Shown here one piece after another: positions 24,676 to 37,281 of a DNA stretch of 64,000 bases. This DNA is from Aphrophora alni. Lineage: Eukaryota; Arthropoda; Insecta; Hemiptera; Aphrophoridae. Made by a program: the position numbers and the translations under genes. The notes beneath the pieces were generated by a model that saw only the letters and a program-made list of their open reading frames with translations, was not told where the DNA came from and did not search any database. The stretch covers positions 28,911,949 through 28,975,948 of the forward strand of contig OY740774.1 of NCBI GenBank assembly GCA_963513935.1, written 5' to 3'. How positions within the stretch are numbered: position 1 is the stretch's first letter; each line of letters begins with the position of its first letter.

Positions 24676-25229
24676 GGTAAAATATATCGAGGCCATGATG
24701 TGACTATTTATTTATTCAAAATGTTAACATATAAATTTCACACGGACTATCTTAATATATAAAAAAATCGAAGAGAGGAAAAATCGTTCTATAAATGTAT
24801 CTATAACAATATCAAATACTAAATTATAATTTGATATGATATTTACAAATATAAAACACGTTTTAAATAAAGGTGTTCGTGATGTGTTTCTGTTAATTAT
24901 TTACATGTCGTTTTACCGACACATCGTGAATGCAACTTGATGTCCAACTAGAAATCGAATTCGTAACCTATATATAGTCTAATAAGAGCAGCGTTTTACC
25001 TCCCCTGTCATTGTTACAATAATTAACTTTATCATTGTACAAATATTTTACTTTGTATTGGAATTTCAAATTTGTAAAAAAAAAAATCGTAATGGAAAAT
25101 TTAATAAGAATATTAGCTCAAGAAACGATCGATGCATCTTAGCGATTATGTTTCACATTATTTGAGTGTATAAACATGAGTTAAAAATATCGGTGACGTT
25201 TCTTACAAATTTGAAGAAACACATTCTAA

Positions 25230-25505
25230 ATAAAATTTACATAACAATATTAATAAAATCTGATAAACTTTAATAAAATATGTTGTGTTTCAATTTGCAA
25301 ACGTCAAGAAACATTGAGACAAGTCAATTGACAAATGTCTAATTATTCTAGGTTGGAAGTATTCTTTGACTAAACAAACTTTTAATTAAGTAAGACTGTC
25401 AACTTCACCTCTCAAGAGACAAAATAAGAAGTAGAAATGAATTTGTGAAATTAGGTTAAGATTTTTTAAGTCTATAGTTTACAACATAGAGTGTTGTAAT
25501 TATTT
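25230..25505 (+). repeat. Dispersed repeat family Z copy
   Basis: Landmarks match 20520-20770 in the same order and orientation, including 'caaacgtcaagaaa', 'ttctttgactaaacaaact' and 'agaagtagaaatgaatttgt'. Confidence 0.6.
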
Positions 25506-27157
25506 ATGACTTTTTAAAATTATATTATTTTGAGATGAGATACGGTGATATTATTAGATGGTATGGTGCTTTCTAGTATTGTATTTCGGTAACGTTTTGA
25601 CAGATTAACACGATTTTTTGTACAAAATAGAACTGGCAATGTGTCAGTTGTAACGAGTGCATATTTTTAATTTGTTATCTTATACATTTTATAAATCAGC
25701 TGTTTGTTTCGTGAAAGATTACGAATTTTCCAGTTGATTTACCAAATTTAATAACAACCGATTTATTAACTTAAAATCAATTTTAATTTAGGTTAACCAA
25801 CAAGATCCAAAAAAGATTATTATGATAAACATTATTTTTGTTGTGTCACATTGGTATGTTTTCCTCCTTTGAGATGACAAGACTATAGCAGAAATGTTCT
25901 CACAACGAAAGTTCTACAAGAAAAATATTCATTACAAATAAGTATGTGGTTTTTGTTCGACACTAAGTTCTTAACAAGTCAGCCTTTTTATAGTTATTAA
26001 CTTTGTGAAACTTGATGTTGTACATTTTTTGTCAGTTGATGGCGACCTAATTAATTTATTATATTTTTAATTTTTGTAGAGACTTTTACGTTAGAAATTC
26101 ATTTACTCTGTAGGTTCATCGTGCTTATATTTTCAATAAGTTATCTTCAAAGTCAATTAATTATTTATAAATATGAATGCTTAACAAAGGATTGTTATTA
26201 AAAATAATGCAAATTTCATAACGTTTGAAGCTTGAATAGAGTTTTATTAAAGCTTGTTTTTTGCTGTATATAGATCTGAATGTAGAAAGACTGAGATCAA
26301 CAATCTATCCATTACGAAACTTCACGTTTCCACGTCAGCATAATTAGGTGGATACCGACGTGTTTATTGAATGTCTCCTAAACACTAAATCCTTTAATAT
26401 ATGTCTAATTTAAAATATGTAATTATTTTAAGTGTTAAAGACGTCTAACAAATCAAAGTATGATTCATGAAGTGACAGATTTGTTTTTAGAAATTGACTA
26501 CATTGTTAAAAGTTGATTAATATTTGGAAAAAAATCTACATTAATAAGTAAACGAAATGATTACATTTGTTATGGATTCTTTTGTATGTTTTGAATAGAA
26601 TTGTAACAATTGAAATAGTTATTTTCCGAGAATGAAATGAAAAGAGAGGGATAAATTTGTGCGGGTCATAAATATATAAGAGCGAGTTCCTGAAACGGTT
26701 CAGAAGATGGGCTAAACGAATTCCAGCATAGTTGTTTGAGAACATTATTTTAAAAGCGCTTTTAAATAAATCGAATGAATTTAAATTTACAAAGATTCAG
26801 ATATTTTTACAATACGTTCCTCGATATAGAATTTGTCTTAAGTAATTACATATCTCTATTTATTAATTGTTTAGTTATGGTATTTTAAGTAAGATACAGA
26901 TCCGTGAACACTTTATTAATGAACGCAATTTTAACTAGCAATACAAACTACATCATTTTTATATTTTTCTATATACTTTCCGTATTCTAAGCTCTAGTTG
27001 AGACATGACACAAGTTTGTGGATCTCATCAACATTAAACTTATATATAAATAAATATGGAGCTTGGCTTGTGAGACATGGCTTTGGAGATGGCAAAATAT
27101 CGAACACAAGATCTCACGAAAACTCTTAGTTATAGTTTAGTTATTGTAGCTCATGTA

Positions 27158-27245
27158 TCACTGAGGATGGCGATGTCGTTGAAACGCGTTTGATTAAGTA
27201 ATTTTTGTGAGATCTTCTGTTCGAGTTTTTGTTCTATAAAACCTA
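27158..27245 (+). repeat. Family B hammerhead-like motif, solitary copy
   Basis: CTGAGGATGGCGATGTCGTT is followed by GAAACGCGTTTGATTAAG. It is the best preserved of the three family B copies: CUGAGGA fits CUGANGA, and GGC/GTC can form a short stem II before GAAAC. Two extra bases precede GAAA. Confidence 0.5.
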
Positions 27246-28239
27246 TAATAAAAAACAAGTTAGTGGGCGCAATTATGGTATTTCCCCAACCCCAACATAA
27301 ATATAACACAAAGACATCTTCTGTCGGCACCTTTACACTTTTTCTTGCGATTCTATGTAAGCACAGGTGGAACACAACTGACTCAAATCTTCTTGTGCTG
27401 GAACATAACGAAAATAAAACAAAATTGCCCTAAATAACAGGTCACGAAACTGCAGTGAAAACCTCATGCAGTTCATCAATTTTTTAAGCGCCTTTTTTTT
27501 CTCCAAAAATACGTTGTATCGATAATACGCTTATCGACGTTGTATATCAAGTCCTTTGTGATGACATTTGGGCGTAAATTTGAGGCAACTTACTATTTCC
27601 AATACCACCTTCAATGAGGTTTTGATAAGAATTTACATCCCATGAGGTTCCTTCTCACCAAATTGTAAAATTTCGTCTTTCCGTTTTTAGATAAGCGTGA
27701 CAACCACTTACTATTATTACATTTTTTTTATCTCCGAATTTTAAGCAGTTTGGTTTTATATCTAATCAATCGACGGTTAGGTCTGCATCACCTGAGTTTA
27801 TATTAAAATGTTGACTCAACCTGACCACTTGATGTCTTTATGTTATGCACATATGGACTTACTATCAGACAGCATTTTCAAAATATCTAATAATATTATT
27901 TCTAGTGGTTGAAAACTCCGAGACTCTCAAAAATGAGATTTACTTTTTGCACAATCAAAATACTTTTCTGCTTTTAAAGTTACTTTATAATTACGTTCAT
28001 ATTATTAATATATACATATTAATTGGTATTTTAATGCACTATCATCTTGTATATAAGAACTAATACACGATATTTAGAGGGTATAAATCAAGCCCTGTTA
28101 TCAAGTGATATACCTAGAACTATATTAGATATATCTATATTTTAGTATTGACACCTTAGGGCTAGGTTCCTTTATTGGTTTTAGTTTGTATTTCCAACAT
28201 GGCCCTAGGATAATAGGTAATTATTTACATATTTTACTT

Positions 28240-28310
28240 TTATTACTTGAGAACGGAACTTGATTTATACTCTCGAAACGTCGTCTTATTGACATAAATG
28301 AAGTCAAATG
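28240..28310 (+). repeat. Family C hairpin, solitary copy
   Basis: It matches 21905 and 63283: CTTGAGAACGGAACTTGATT, then ATACTCTCGAAACGTCG. The stem is weaker than in the other copies. Confidence 0.5.
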
Positions 28311-30000
28311 TCTGATTAAACCATAATTATAATACCACAATACCTTTTCTACTATATAATTAGTAAGTAAAACAGATAAAATTTTGTATTCCATGTCTAC
28401 GAAGACCAACTGAATGAGCCAAGTTGATTAAGAATACATCTCATCATGTGAAACACCTTTGGATTGAAGCATTACACCTGGCTATAAATTCTCTTTACTT
28501 TTATCTTCAAAACTAAACATTCCCAAAACAACAAACACGGAGTAGTTATACTTACTCCAGTACCAACAAACTCAAACAACTTTATTTAGTGCGGTTTTAG
28601 ATTTGTGAGGTAATTTAGTCTGAATCCTAATTGATAGCATTTCTGATCAAAGCAAAATGAGGTGCTTAAACTCCAAATTGATGTACGAGTTCCAGTTTTA
28701 CCTGATATGTTTTTTGTCTAAAGATTGAAAATCGCCAAGTTGGCAACCGTGATTTTGGTCGATTGCCAAATTATAAAATATATTACACGCGGCTCGATCT
28801 GTTTTTAGTAGTAATTGCTGGAATGGAGAGGAAAAAATATAAATAGGATCGCTGGCAGTTTGGTAAAAATAAATGTCTATTAATTCAATGTGTTTTTAAG
28901 TTGAGACACGGCGTTGGTTATGTTTTAATGTTATGTCTGCTGTTTGTTTAATTGGGGCACGGGAGTTTTTATGGAAAACAGATGGTTTTGACAGTTGATT
29001 CAATCAGTTAAAAGTAAACCGAGCTAAATTGAAATATCAGTTATTTATTAACCGAGGTAAAAATACGTCGAAAAATTAATGTGTAAAATAATTTATATCT
29101 GCTATTTAATTGGGGCATTCATGGTTTTATCTATTTTTATAAACAGCTGGCTTTGAAAAATATTTTCTAAAAGTGTCAACTCATATGAAAATCAACTCAT
29201 CTTAATTGTGTTTAACAGCATTGGATATTATTTCGGTAACATAATACCTGTTTTTAGGGCAGTTTCTTTCGAAATTTTTAGCGGCTAGGAAAATCAAATT
29301 TGAAGTTATATGAGACATATCTCATATCATTATGGGTCTGTCATCTGAGCACTGTTTAACAGCTCTTAATTTTTTATCAAACTTGATATATGGGCATTTT
29401 TTGAACAAATAAAAAGGCGCTCCTCCAAATTTGGAGATAACTGCTATTAAAGATCAAAACTAAATTTTAGATCTTTTTAAAATTTACTTTGAATATTTCA
29501 ATAGCATTTATTCGCCACCATGGACCGAAACAAAACGTATAGCCGCAACCTCCCTTTCATAACCAGGTCGTGGGTTATTAAAGATGCCACAATTACAGTT
29601 CAGATGATAACTATAAAATGTCAGTGAAAATGTGAAGAGTCCCAACGGCAAAGTAAGTGAAAATTACACATCTCGTAATTTATAAAACTGAAATGAACGC
29701 TGACCGTCGTAGAACTGTGATATTCGAACTGTGATGTTTGAAATTTTACGAGGGTCCTTCCGTTTTATAACTAATAACTGCTGAACAGAAATTTTTTCGA
29801 AGTTCGAGACCACATTTTTTTTACCTTAAAGCCTGCATTTAGGTTTTTTTGTGTTTAACTATTAGAGCCGATTTAGTGACAATTGGAAGTTTAATTTGAT
29901 TAATATTTGGTTTTGTATTTGGATGAGTGAGAATGATTTTTTCTTGTTTGTTGGAAAATGTTTGCTTGTACGTGTGTGTTTGTGCGCTCAGTCCTCTTTT
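28310..30000. other. Intronic AT-rich sequence, no gene recognised
   Basis: No coding sequence or clear repeat is seen. Confidence 0.5.
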
Positions 30001-30021
30001 ACTTATTCTGTGTATGAAACT

Positions 30022-30061
30022 ATTAAATACCCACCCACATTAAAATACCCACCCACATTAA
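30022..30061. repeat. Tandem duplication of a ~18-bp 'aaatacccacccacatt' unit
   Basis: Two adjacent, essentially identical copies, consistent with a single slippage or duplication event. Confidence 0.85.
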
Positions 30062-30278
30062 ATATCTAGTTTAAAATGTGTATAAATTATAAGTAGGAAA
30101 CTTTAACGTTTGGCTTAATATCGCGTTTGATAAAAAAATAAATAAATAATAATAATAAAATTGAAAAAATGACGACTTAAATCTTATGGCTACCAGAATG
30201 CACTGCAATAGTTTATTTGTCTGTGATATGTTATGATAGAACACTTTATTTGCTTCTCGTGACTATATGAGTTGTGAA

Positions 30279-33200
30279 TTAGTATTAGCAATGACTACAT
30301 AAATACTATAAGACACGACATTGCCATGTTAAAAATTCTACGCTTATTCTTGAGTTGTCCATTACCCGCTAGGGTGTGGAGCTGTCGCTCTGCTAGAGAA
30401 TCTGAAGTTGACGTGACTGGCGCTAGGTGGCTCTACGGTCGAACAATGTTTCAGTTTCGTTGCGACGTTAAGTAAATAAATAATAATCTAACCTACTGCA
30501 CTGGTCATTTCTCTGCGCCCGGACTCGTCACTACTAACAGCACAAAAACATCCGCTTTTGCTGAAAACATTTTCTAAATACTCATACTATCATGCAATTG
30601 TTCTAGTTAAAAGAACAAAAACGTTAAAATAATACTTTCCCCAAGACGATCGTAATTATGAGTAAAATATCCATGTGATCTATTACATTTTTAAAATCTT
30701 TAAAAAAAAATTGTTACGGAAACAGTGGTCGTTTATAGTTTTAGAAATATTTTGAAATATATTGAAAATATTGTAATGAAATATTTTATAAACCTTTTCT
30801 CTACATTTTTCTAATATACGCCGGAAAATATTTTTTAAGAAGTTAAAAACATATTTGATTTTGGTTTATGGGAAAATGTTTTGCAATACTGTTTAATGTT
30901 TCGAAAATATTAATAAAATATTTTTGGATACTATTGAAAACGTTTATAAAAAATGTTTTAATAATATTTGTTACAATATTTTACAAAAGAGATTTGAAAA
31001 CTTTGTTTACATACGTAACAACATAAAATAACAACCTTAAGAAAAGCTTGATAAATTTATGGGGGGGGGGGAAGTAAAGACAATTTATAAAGTCACCGTA
31101 GAATTAAAACATAGTAAAATTTTAAAATATATTCTTACATAAAAATATGACAAGAAATAACATCATAGGACTAAGAAAATTATTTAAATTGTAAAAATCA
31201 TAAATATTACAGATAAAATTCATTTGTAGTCAAAATAATAAAATAAAAACCTTAATAATAGCTTGATAAATTTGTGAAAAAAGTGAAACTAATAACTAAA
31301 TACAAATTAAAAAGTCAACATAGAACTAAAATATCGCAAAATTATAAAATATATTATTACATAAAAATACGACAAGAAATAACATCATAGGACTAAGCAG
31401 TAAGAATATTTGTGTTCAATTTTCTAAGTTTTTTTTTTTTCTAACTGCTGCCCTGTCGTTATCTGTTTCTGGCTATAAAACAATTTGGCAGGATAAAAAT
31501 AAACGTTTATAAGTGTTGGTAATAAATAATTAAATTAGATTCTCAAAACGTAATATTCTATTATGTTAGCCATTATATACTTGCAACATACAATGAATTT
31601 ATAATGGGATGTAATATTACATTAACCCTTAACTGGTACCACTAGTTTTTCAAACGCAAATGATAAAATGGGTGAAAACGCAATTATGACTGATTTCACA
31701 ATCAAAAACATGTTTGCATAACAAATTTTACAACTCATGTTTAAAATTTTCAAACAACTCACAAAGTAGATATAAACGTTTACACTGACCAAACACTCCT
31801 TACTTCACTACATCAAAATTGAAATAAAGCAAAAAAACCTAAAAACCGATAGAAGAAAAGCAGTTAACAGAAAAGCATTAGCAGCTTCAATTTAACACCT
31901 CACGACATTGTTACAGTAAGATGTGGGTATGGTATTGGGGTTTCCCACTATCCTTTCCTTTTTTAACAAATCATAAATTAATTTGTTTTCAAACGATAAT
32001 TTTACACACAACAGATTAAGAAATACGATAACGGAAGTAATTTAAAAAAATTATACTAGGCCTAATTATTTTGAGCTCAATTTTTCAAGTTTATTATTAT
32101 AACCAATGTAGGCATTTTCACATTATTATAACCAATGTAGGCCATCGCAAAATCACTAAACCGCCCGATTCCGTGGCCCCAACTATAGACAAGTCGCGAC
32201 AAAAACATATTTTTGTCAGACAAAAACATATACAGAAAAGTCGCGGGAAAAATAATTTTACAGATTTGTGTTCACAAGTGAATTACTAAAATTTTGTACA
32301 TCTTGAAAATAATTATAAAAATTATTCTGCTATGTTATATAACTTTGTTAATCAAAAAGTTTTGTAACGGTAAGACATATTTTTGTGTTCATGGCTTTCT
32401 TTCCCCAAAATATATTACTATACCATTTTTTTCAAGCTTATAGTTCATAACGCTGCTTCTTTTTGTATGATGTGGTATATTTGAAATTAATTTTAGGGTA
32501 AGGATTTTTTTTTTAATTTTTATATATTTTTTATATTTCTATTTAGACTAAATTACTAAACTTTTAAATATCTTTTAAAAAATTATAAAAATGTTGTAGT
32601 ATTTTTTTAAGTACCCATAAACATTCACAATTTTTGAGAAATTTAGATTTTTTCAGTTTTTAGGGGTTTTGGGGGAGGCCATAAACCCCTAAAATATAAA
32701 TATAAACTAACGTCTGGAATTGTGGTGAAATTGTCAATTAAATATTGGTTTTCAATTGAATAGATACAAAATTTCATCTGAATCTGAAGTTGGATATTTC
32801 TGACACACACAGACATACATAACCGTTAAACCAATTTTTTGTATTCAGAGAGTAAGAAAACGATTTTTTATTTTTTTAAAAAGGCATACTATACATACAT
32901 GTAGAGGGATGCATCAAAACCATGTCTGTGCATTAGGCCTATAAATACTAAATTATATGTGCAAATTAAAAATTATCTTATCAAAATAAAAACATGTACA
33001 AGCTCAAGACTATAGAAATAATAATAAACCTCCAATCTACACAGCTTTGGGCGAAGCCGGGTAAAACAACTAGTAAGACGGAAGTAATTGAGAAGGTTTG
33101 TGAAAGAGAGAGGTCAACAGTTGTACAGTCTCAACCAAGTGGGATGCGTACAGTCAAGCACCTGCTGCTAGCGCTTTCTGATAGCTGTGAGTCAAACTTG

Positions 33201-33285
33201 TGATGAACAGCACCCGTAAAGCGTAGACTATTTCCCTATCCTATGTCGTGTCTTATAGTATTTATGTAGTCATTGGTATTAGTCA
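30279..33285. repeat. Inverted repeat pair 2.9 kb apart
   Basis: 'aatgactacataaatactat' with 'aagacacgaca' at about 30287-30320 is the inverse of 'tgtcgtgtcttatagtattt' with 'atgtagtcatt' at about 33244-33275. Both copies sit in less AT-rich patches (30300-30540 and 33100-33240) that otherwise differ. They may be the ends of one element spanning the interval, or two insertions in opposite orientation. Confidence 0.55.
31016..31397 (+). repeat. Diverged direct duplication of ~165 bp
   Basis: Segments at about 31016-31180 and 31232-31397 share 'aaccttaa-aa-agcttgataaattt', 'taaaatatatt-ttacataaaaata' and 'gacaagaaataacatcatag' with 'gactaag' at the end. An 11-G run occurs only in the first copy. 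Divergence suggests an old duplication. Confidence 0.75.
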
Positions 33286-33559
33286 GTTAATCATAGTTGA
33301 ATGTAAAACTTTTGACTAAATATCTCTTATGGGTGGATAAACCGTACTTGGATATTGATGTTTAAAAATTGGAAGTAGATCTATAGCTGATTTTGCTGTT
33401 CTTGGCCTCTTTTTATGTATAAATTCGTACAATTTGCGCTTTTGAATTTCTGCGAGACGAGGCTGTCACCGATTACTGATGAAATATCTATTAGAAATAG
33501 AATTTTTTTAACATTAAAGAAATTCATGTGTTAAATTTACATGTATCCTATCATATCCA

Positions 33560-33960
33560 ATTACTCAAATTACGTTAAAATTGTTTTGTTTGCCTTAGAG
33601 TCTATTAAATACAGTATAATGCACAGTAACTTCCAAATCATTTACGATAGTATAATAATAAATCTTCAGTTAACAAGTTTGTTTTATTATTTTAATTACA
33701 GATGTAAAACAAATGTTGATTATACCCGTTAACATTTAAATAATGTACCCAAAAATGAGAAATTTTGTTGAGAGAAAGTTGACATGTTAAAACAAGCTGA
33801 ATATATTAAGAAAATCAGGATTCAACAGCTGTAGTAATAAAGTTAATAATTAAAAAAATTCTTAAATGTCTTCATGGAAATTCAATTAAAATAGTTTTTG
33901 TAGTAATATTGTAATTGTATTGAGAGAAATTGTAGTTTAGTGTGAGCATGAAAATAGAGA
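33560..33960 (+). repeat. Dispersed repeat family D copy
   Basis: Plus-sense copy with 'agtctattaaata', 'caaatgttgattatacccgt', 'tttgttgagagaaagttgac' and 'caacagctgtagtaataaag' in family order. Confidence 0.65.
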
Positions 33961-34348
33961 GAATAGAGAATAGAGTGTTTGTGTTTATGAATATATAAAT
34001 TTCCTTAATGATATATTAGATAAACATAAAAATTTAGATAAAATAAATTCAGTACGTTCTAAGTAATTCAAACCGAGCTTTACAATACATTTAAAAACAA
34101 TTCTTGGTCGTTCGCTAAACAATTATTTCATTAAACCTTTTATAAATTATAAAATATTCATTATATATGATCATAAAACAAAACTTCATGATACATTCAA
34201 CAGCAATATTTCAATATTTAAAACCTGATAATGAGTGTTATTGTAATGTATGTAGTTATAAATAGTTGTAAATTAACATTTATTTTAAATGTAATTTTAT
34301 CTTTTTTTCTGTTAATTAATGGTTAATAATAATAGACAAACCAGTCGA

Positions 34349-34376
<28 letters not shown>
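34349..34376. repeat. (AT)n microsatellite
   Basis: About 14 AT units. Confidence 0.95.
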
Positions 34377-34379
<3 letters not shown>

Positions 34380-34879
34380 CATTCTTATTGAGAAATATAC
34401 CTGAATACTTGTAAAAGTCTTAAAATTTATTTCAATGCTCTAGTTGAATTTATTAAAATATCTTTACCAGAATTAGTTGGGCTTCTATTGTGAATTGTTT
34501 TAAGAATTCATTCTTTTCATATTTTGTCTAATTTCTCTCTCACGCCTCTTTCTTTACTCTTATCGTAAAATCAATATATAATTGTCCCAGAACTATTAGT
34601 TGTTTGACGTTGTTTTATCGGAAAACAAAGATAACTTGTTATAGAAAGTTGTTTACTAGAATTGATTTCCACCAAAAATCAATTCTTTCGGTACTTCTTT
34701 ATTAAAATATTTTTATAGAAGTTAAAGATGTGAAGATTTCATTTGTGTTATTTTTATTCTTTAAAATGTTATACATTGTATTTATATAATTAATAAATAA
34801 ACCTTAGAGATTACCTGATCGTGTCATCACAGTATAAATATTTTATAATTAAAGGAAAATCATAAATAATTACAACAAT

Positions 34880-35125
34880 TTTCATTCTCTTCAGACTATA
34901 GTACTTAATACATCCTAATCTAATTTCACAATGTCATCTCACATTTCCCCCCTTTGTCTCCTGAGTCCTGACGATGACAGAATTAAGAAATTTAAAGTTT
35001 AGTCAAAAAATAATTCTGATACAAAAGTAAAGACATATATTTACTTGTCCTAACGTTGGCTGAGGTTTTCAAATCGCATCATAACATTTACTTTCGAAGT
35101 TTGTCAGCTTTGATTTGTGCTGTAT
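34880..35125 (-). repeat. Dispersed repeat family Z copy, inverted
   Basis: The reverse complement carries 'caaagctgacaaact', 'ggagacaaagg' and 'gtgaaattagattaggatgt', matching 20520-20770. Confidence 0.55.
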
Positions 35126-36156
35126 ATATTTTTGAGTTATAGATTTAACCTTCGCTTTTAAATTTATTTGAGCTTTACCCAACATTATTTTATTACAAAT
35201 CATTCAAAGTTTTGTAATAAATTAAAAACATATTGATTAAGCATTTCCACAATTACTTTTTCAATATTCAATACCGAATTGTTGATTAAATAATCGCATA
35301 TTGCGACTGTTTCTGTATTAAACAATATTCAGTTGATTATAAACACAAAACATTATGATAATTTGTACATTAGGATTTAAATAAATGTTTATTTATTTAT
35401 AATATTTTGATATCAGATCTTGTGATTGTTATAGTTTAATCGGAATTTATTCTTATTTATTTCTAAAAATAATATACTACATTTCAGCAATGTGTATCAA
35501 CTCTCTCCTACTCAAGTGATGTACCCAAAAACATAAAATAGTTCTAGTGTGTAGAAGCATAGATCTACGATAGAAACTGAAATTAATAATCCAATGTAAA
35601 AAACATAATAAAATTACAACAACAACAAAAATACCATCATCTTGTCCTCTACTTACTAATGACTCAATTTTGCTTCTGCTCAATTGTGAAACAAAAAAAA
35701 AGAAGAATTTAAGAGACTTGGAAATTATAGGAGAATTCCTATTTTTACAGATGCCACTTGGCTCCAATAATGAGTATTATTGTAATGTATCAAGTTATAA
35801 AATACACATGTATTTAATATTTAATGTTGAAGTAATTACAATATTTTGATATTATGATTAATAGTAGACAAAACACTAGAATTGTTTGGAAATCGGTCGG
35901 TATTGAAAAAAATTACTGAACTTTTTAAATTTTCAATTCATTAAATTTATTTCAACTTTTTGTTATAGCATTCTGAAAGATCTTTGTCGAAATATCATTC
36001 TCTCTCTCCCTCTCCCCTTTTACTACTTCTTTCTTGGAATACAAATATGTTTCTTGCAAAATTATTATTTTATTTGAATTATTTGGAATACATCCCAGAA
36101 GTGACTTAACTATTCGAGTTAAATATCGAGCCATAATTAACAAGGATATTATACTT

Positions 36157-36507
36157 GTTTTAGGGGTAAAAAATACCCTTGGAGTGGAACATATCAAAAC
36201 CATTCCTTAGTACGTGTCTACAGACCTTCCCCAAACCATGTTAAATAATTTACAGCTCTAGGCTTCTTGGATCCAGAGATATGTTTTAGGGGTAAAAAAC
36301 ACCCTTGGAGTGGAACATTTTCAAAACCCTTTTTACCATGTTAAAAAATTCATACCTCTAGGCTTCTTGGATCCAGAGATATAGTTTAGAGGTAAAAACA
36401 CCCTTGGAGTGGAACATTTTCAAAACCCTTTCTTAAGACGCGTCTACACACTTATCTTAAACCATGTTAATAAATTCACAGCTCTAGGCTTTTTGGATAC
36501 GGAGATT
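36157..36507. repeat. Three-copy tandem repeat, unit ~101-126 bp
   Basis: Units start at 36157, 36283 and 36384 with GTTTTAGGGGTAAAAAA-ACCCTTGGAGTGGAACAT, and each ends in CTCTAGGCTTCTTGGATC-CAGAGAT (split here for length). The middle unit lacks ~25 bp ('acgtgtctacaga...') that units 1 and 3 keep. The array runs into 'cagtgagtcagtgag', a motif often seen at old insect LINE ends. Confidence 0.9.
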
Positions 36508-36959
36508 TCGTGTTTCAGTGAGTCAGTGAGTTTTGACTTTTACACATACAGATTACAGATAATTTTATGTAGGCTATTTCATGAAAATACGTTAATTCAC
36601 CAAGTACTTTTTATAATTTTATAAATTTCTACAAATTAGAATGTTTTATTGTATTAGTTAAAGATTTTACAGTAGTTGTTCATGTCCGTACTGTATCTAT
36701 ACATTACTAAATTCATTACATTAATAATCTGATTTATTTGATATGTAATTATATTCAGTCTAATTAGTGTATTTATAAAAGTTCTATATGTTGAAGTACT
36801 CGTCGCAAGTGCCTTGTTAAGTACCACTTCTTCATACAAAAACCCCATTAGACTTTTATCCTTTATAATTAAAATCACTTTAAAGTCTTACCAAGTACTC
36901 GATACATTTGCATTCAATTACTTTTATATTAACCGTGTTTCCTTTCATTCCTTTACATT

Positions 36960-37240
36960 AGAATAATAATAAATCCTATACAGAAAGTTTTATTAGTTAT
37001 TCTGATAACAAGAGTAAAACAAATGTTGATTATTCCAGTTAACAATTCGAATAAGGCTCCTGAAAATGAGGGAATTGTGTTGACAGAAAGTTGTCTCATT
37101 GTTAAACAAGTTGATGGATATTTCAAGAAAATCTGCATTCATCAGCTGTAGTTAAAAATACATAAAATGCCTTTGAAGGGAATTCATTTATAATTGTTTT
37201 TGTGCGAGAATTGTAATTGTATTTATGAACATAGAGAATG
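36960..37240 (+). repeat. Dispersed repeat family D copy
   Basis: Well-preserved plus-sense copy: 'caaatgttgattattccagt', 'aaaatgagggaattgtgttg', 'gttaaacaagttgatggata', 'ctgcattcatcagctgtagt', 'gaagggaattcattta'. It ends ~40 bp before the mariner element. Confidence 0.75.
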
Positions 37241-37281
37241 TCTTAAATGATATAATATAAAAATGATAAATCATTGATATA

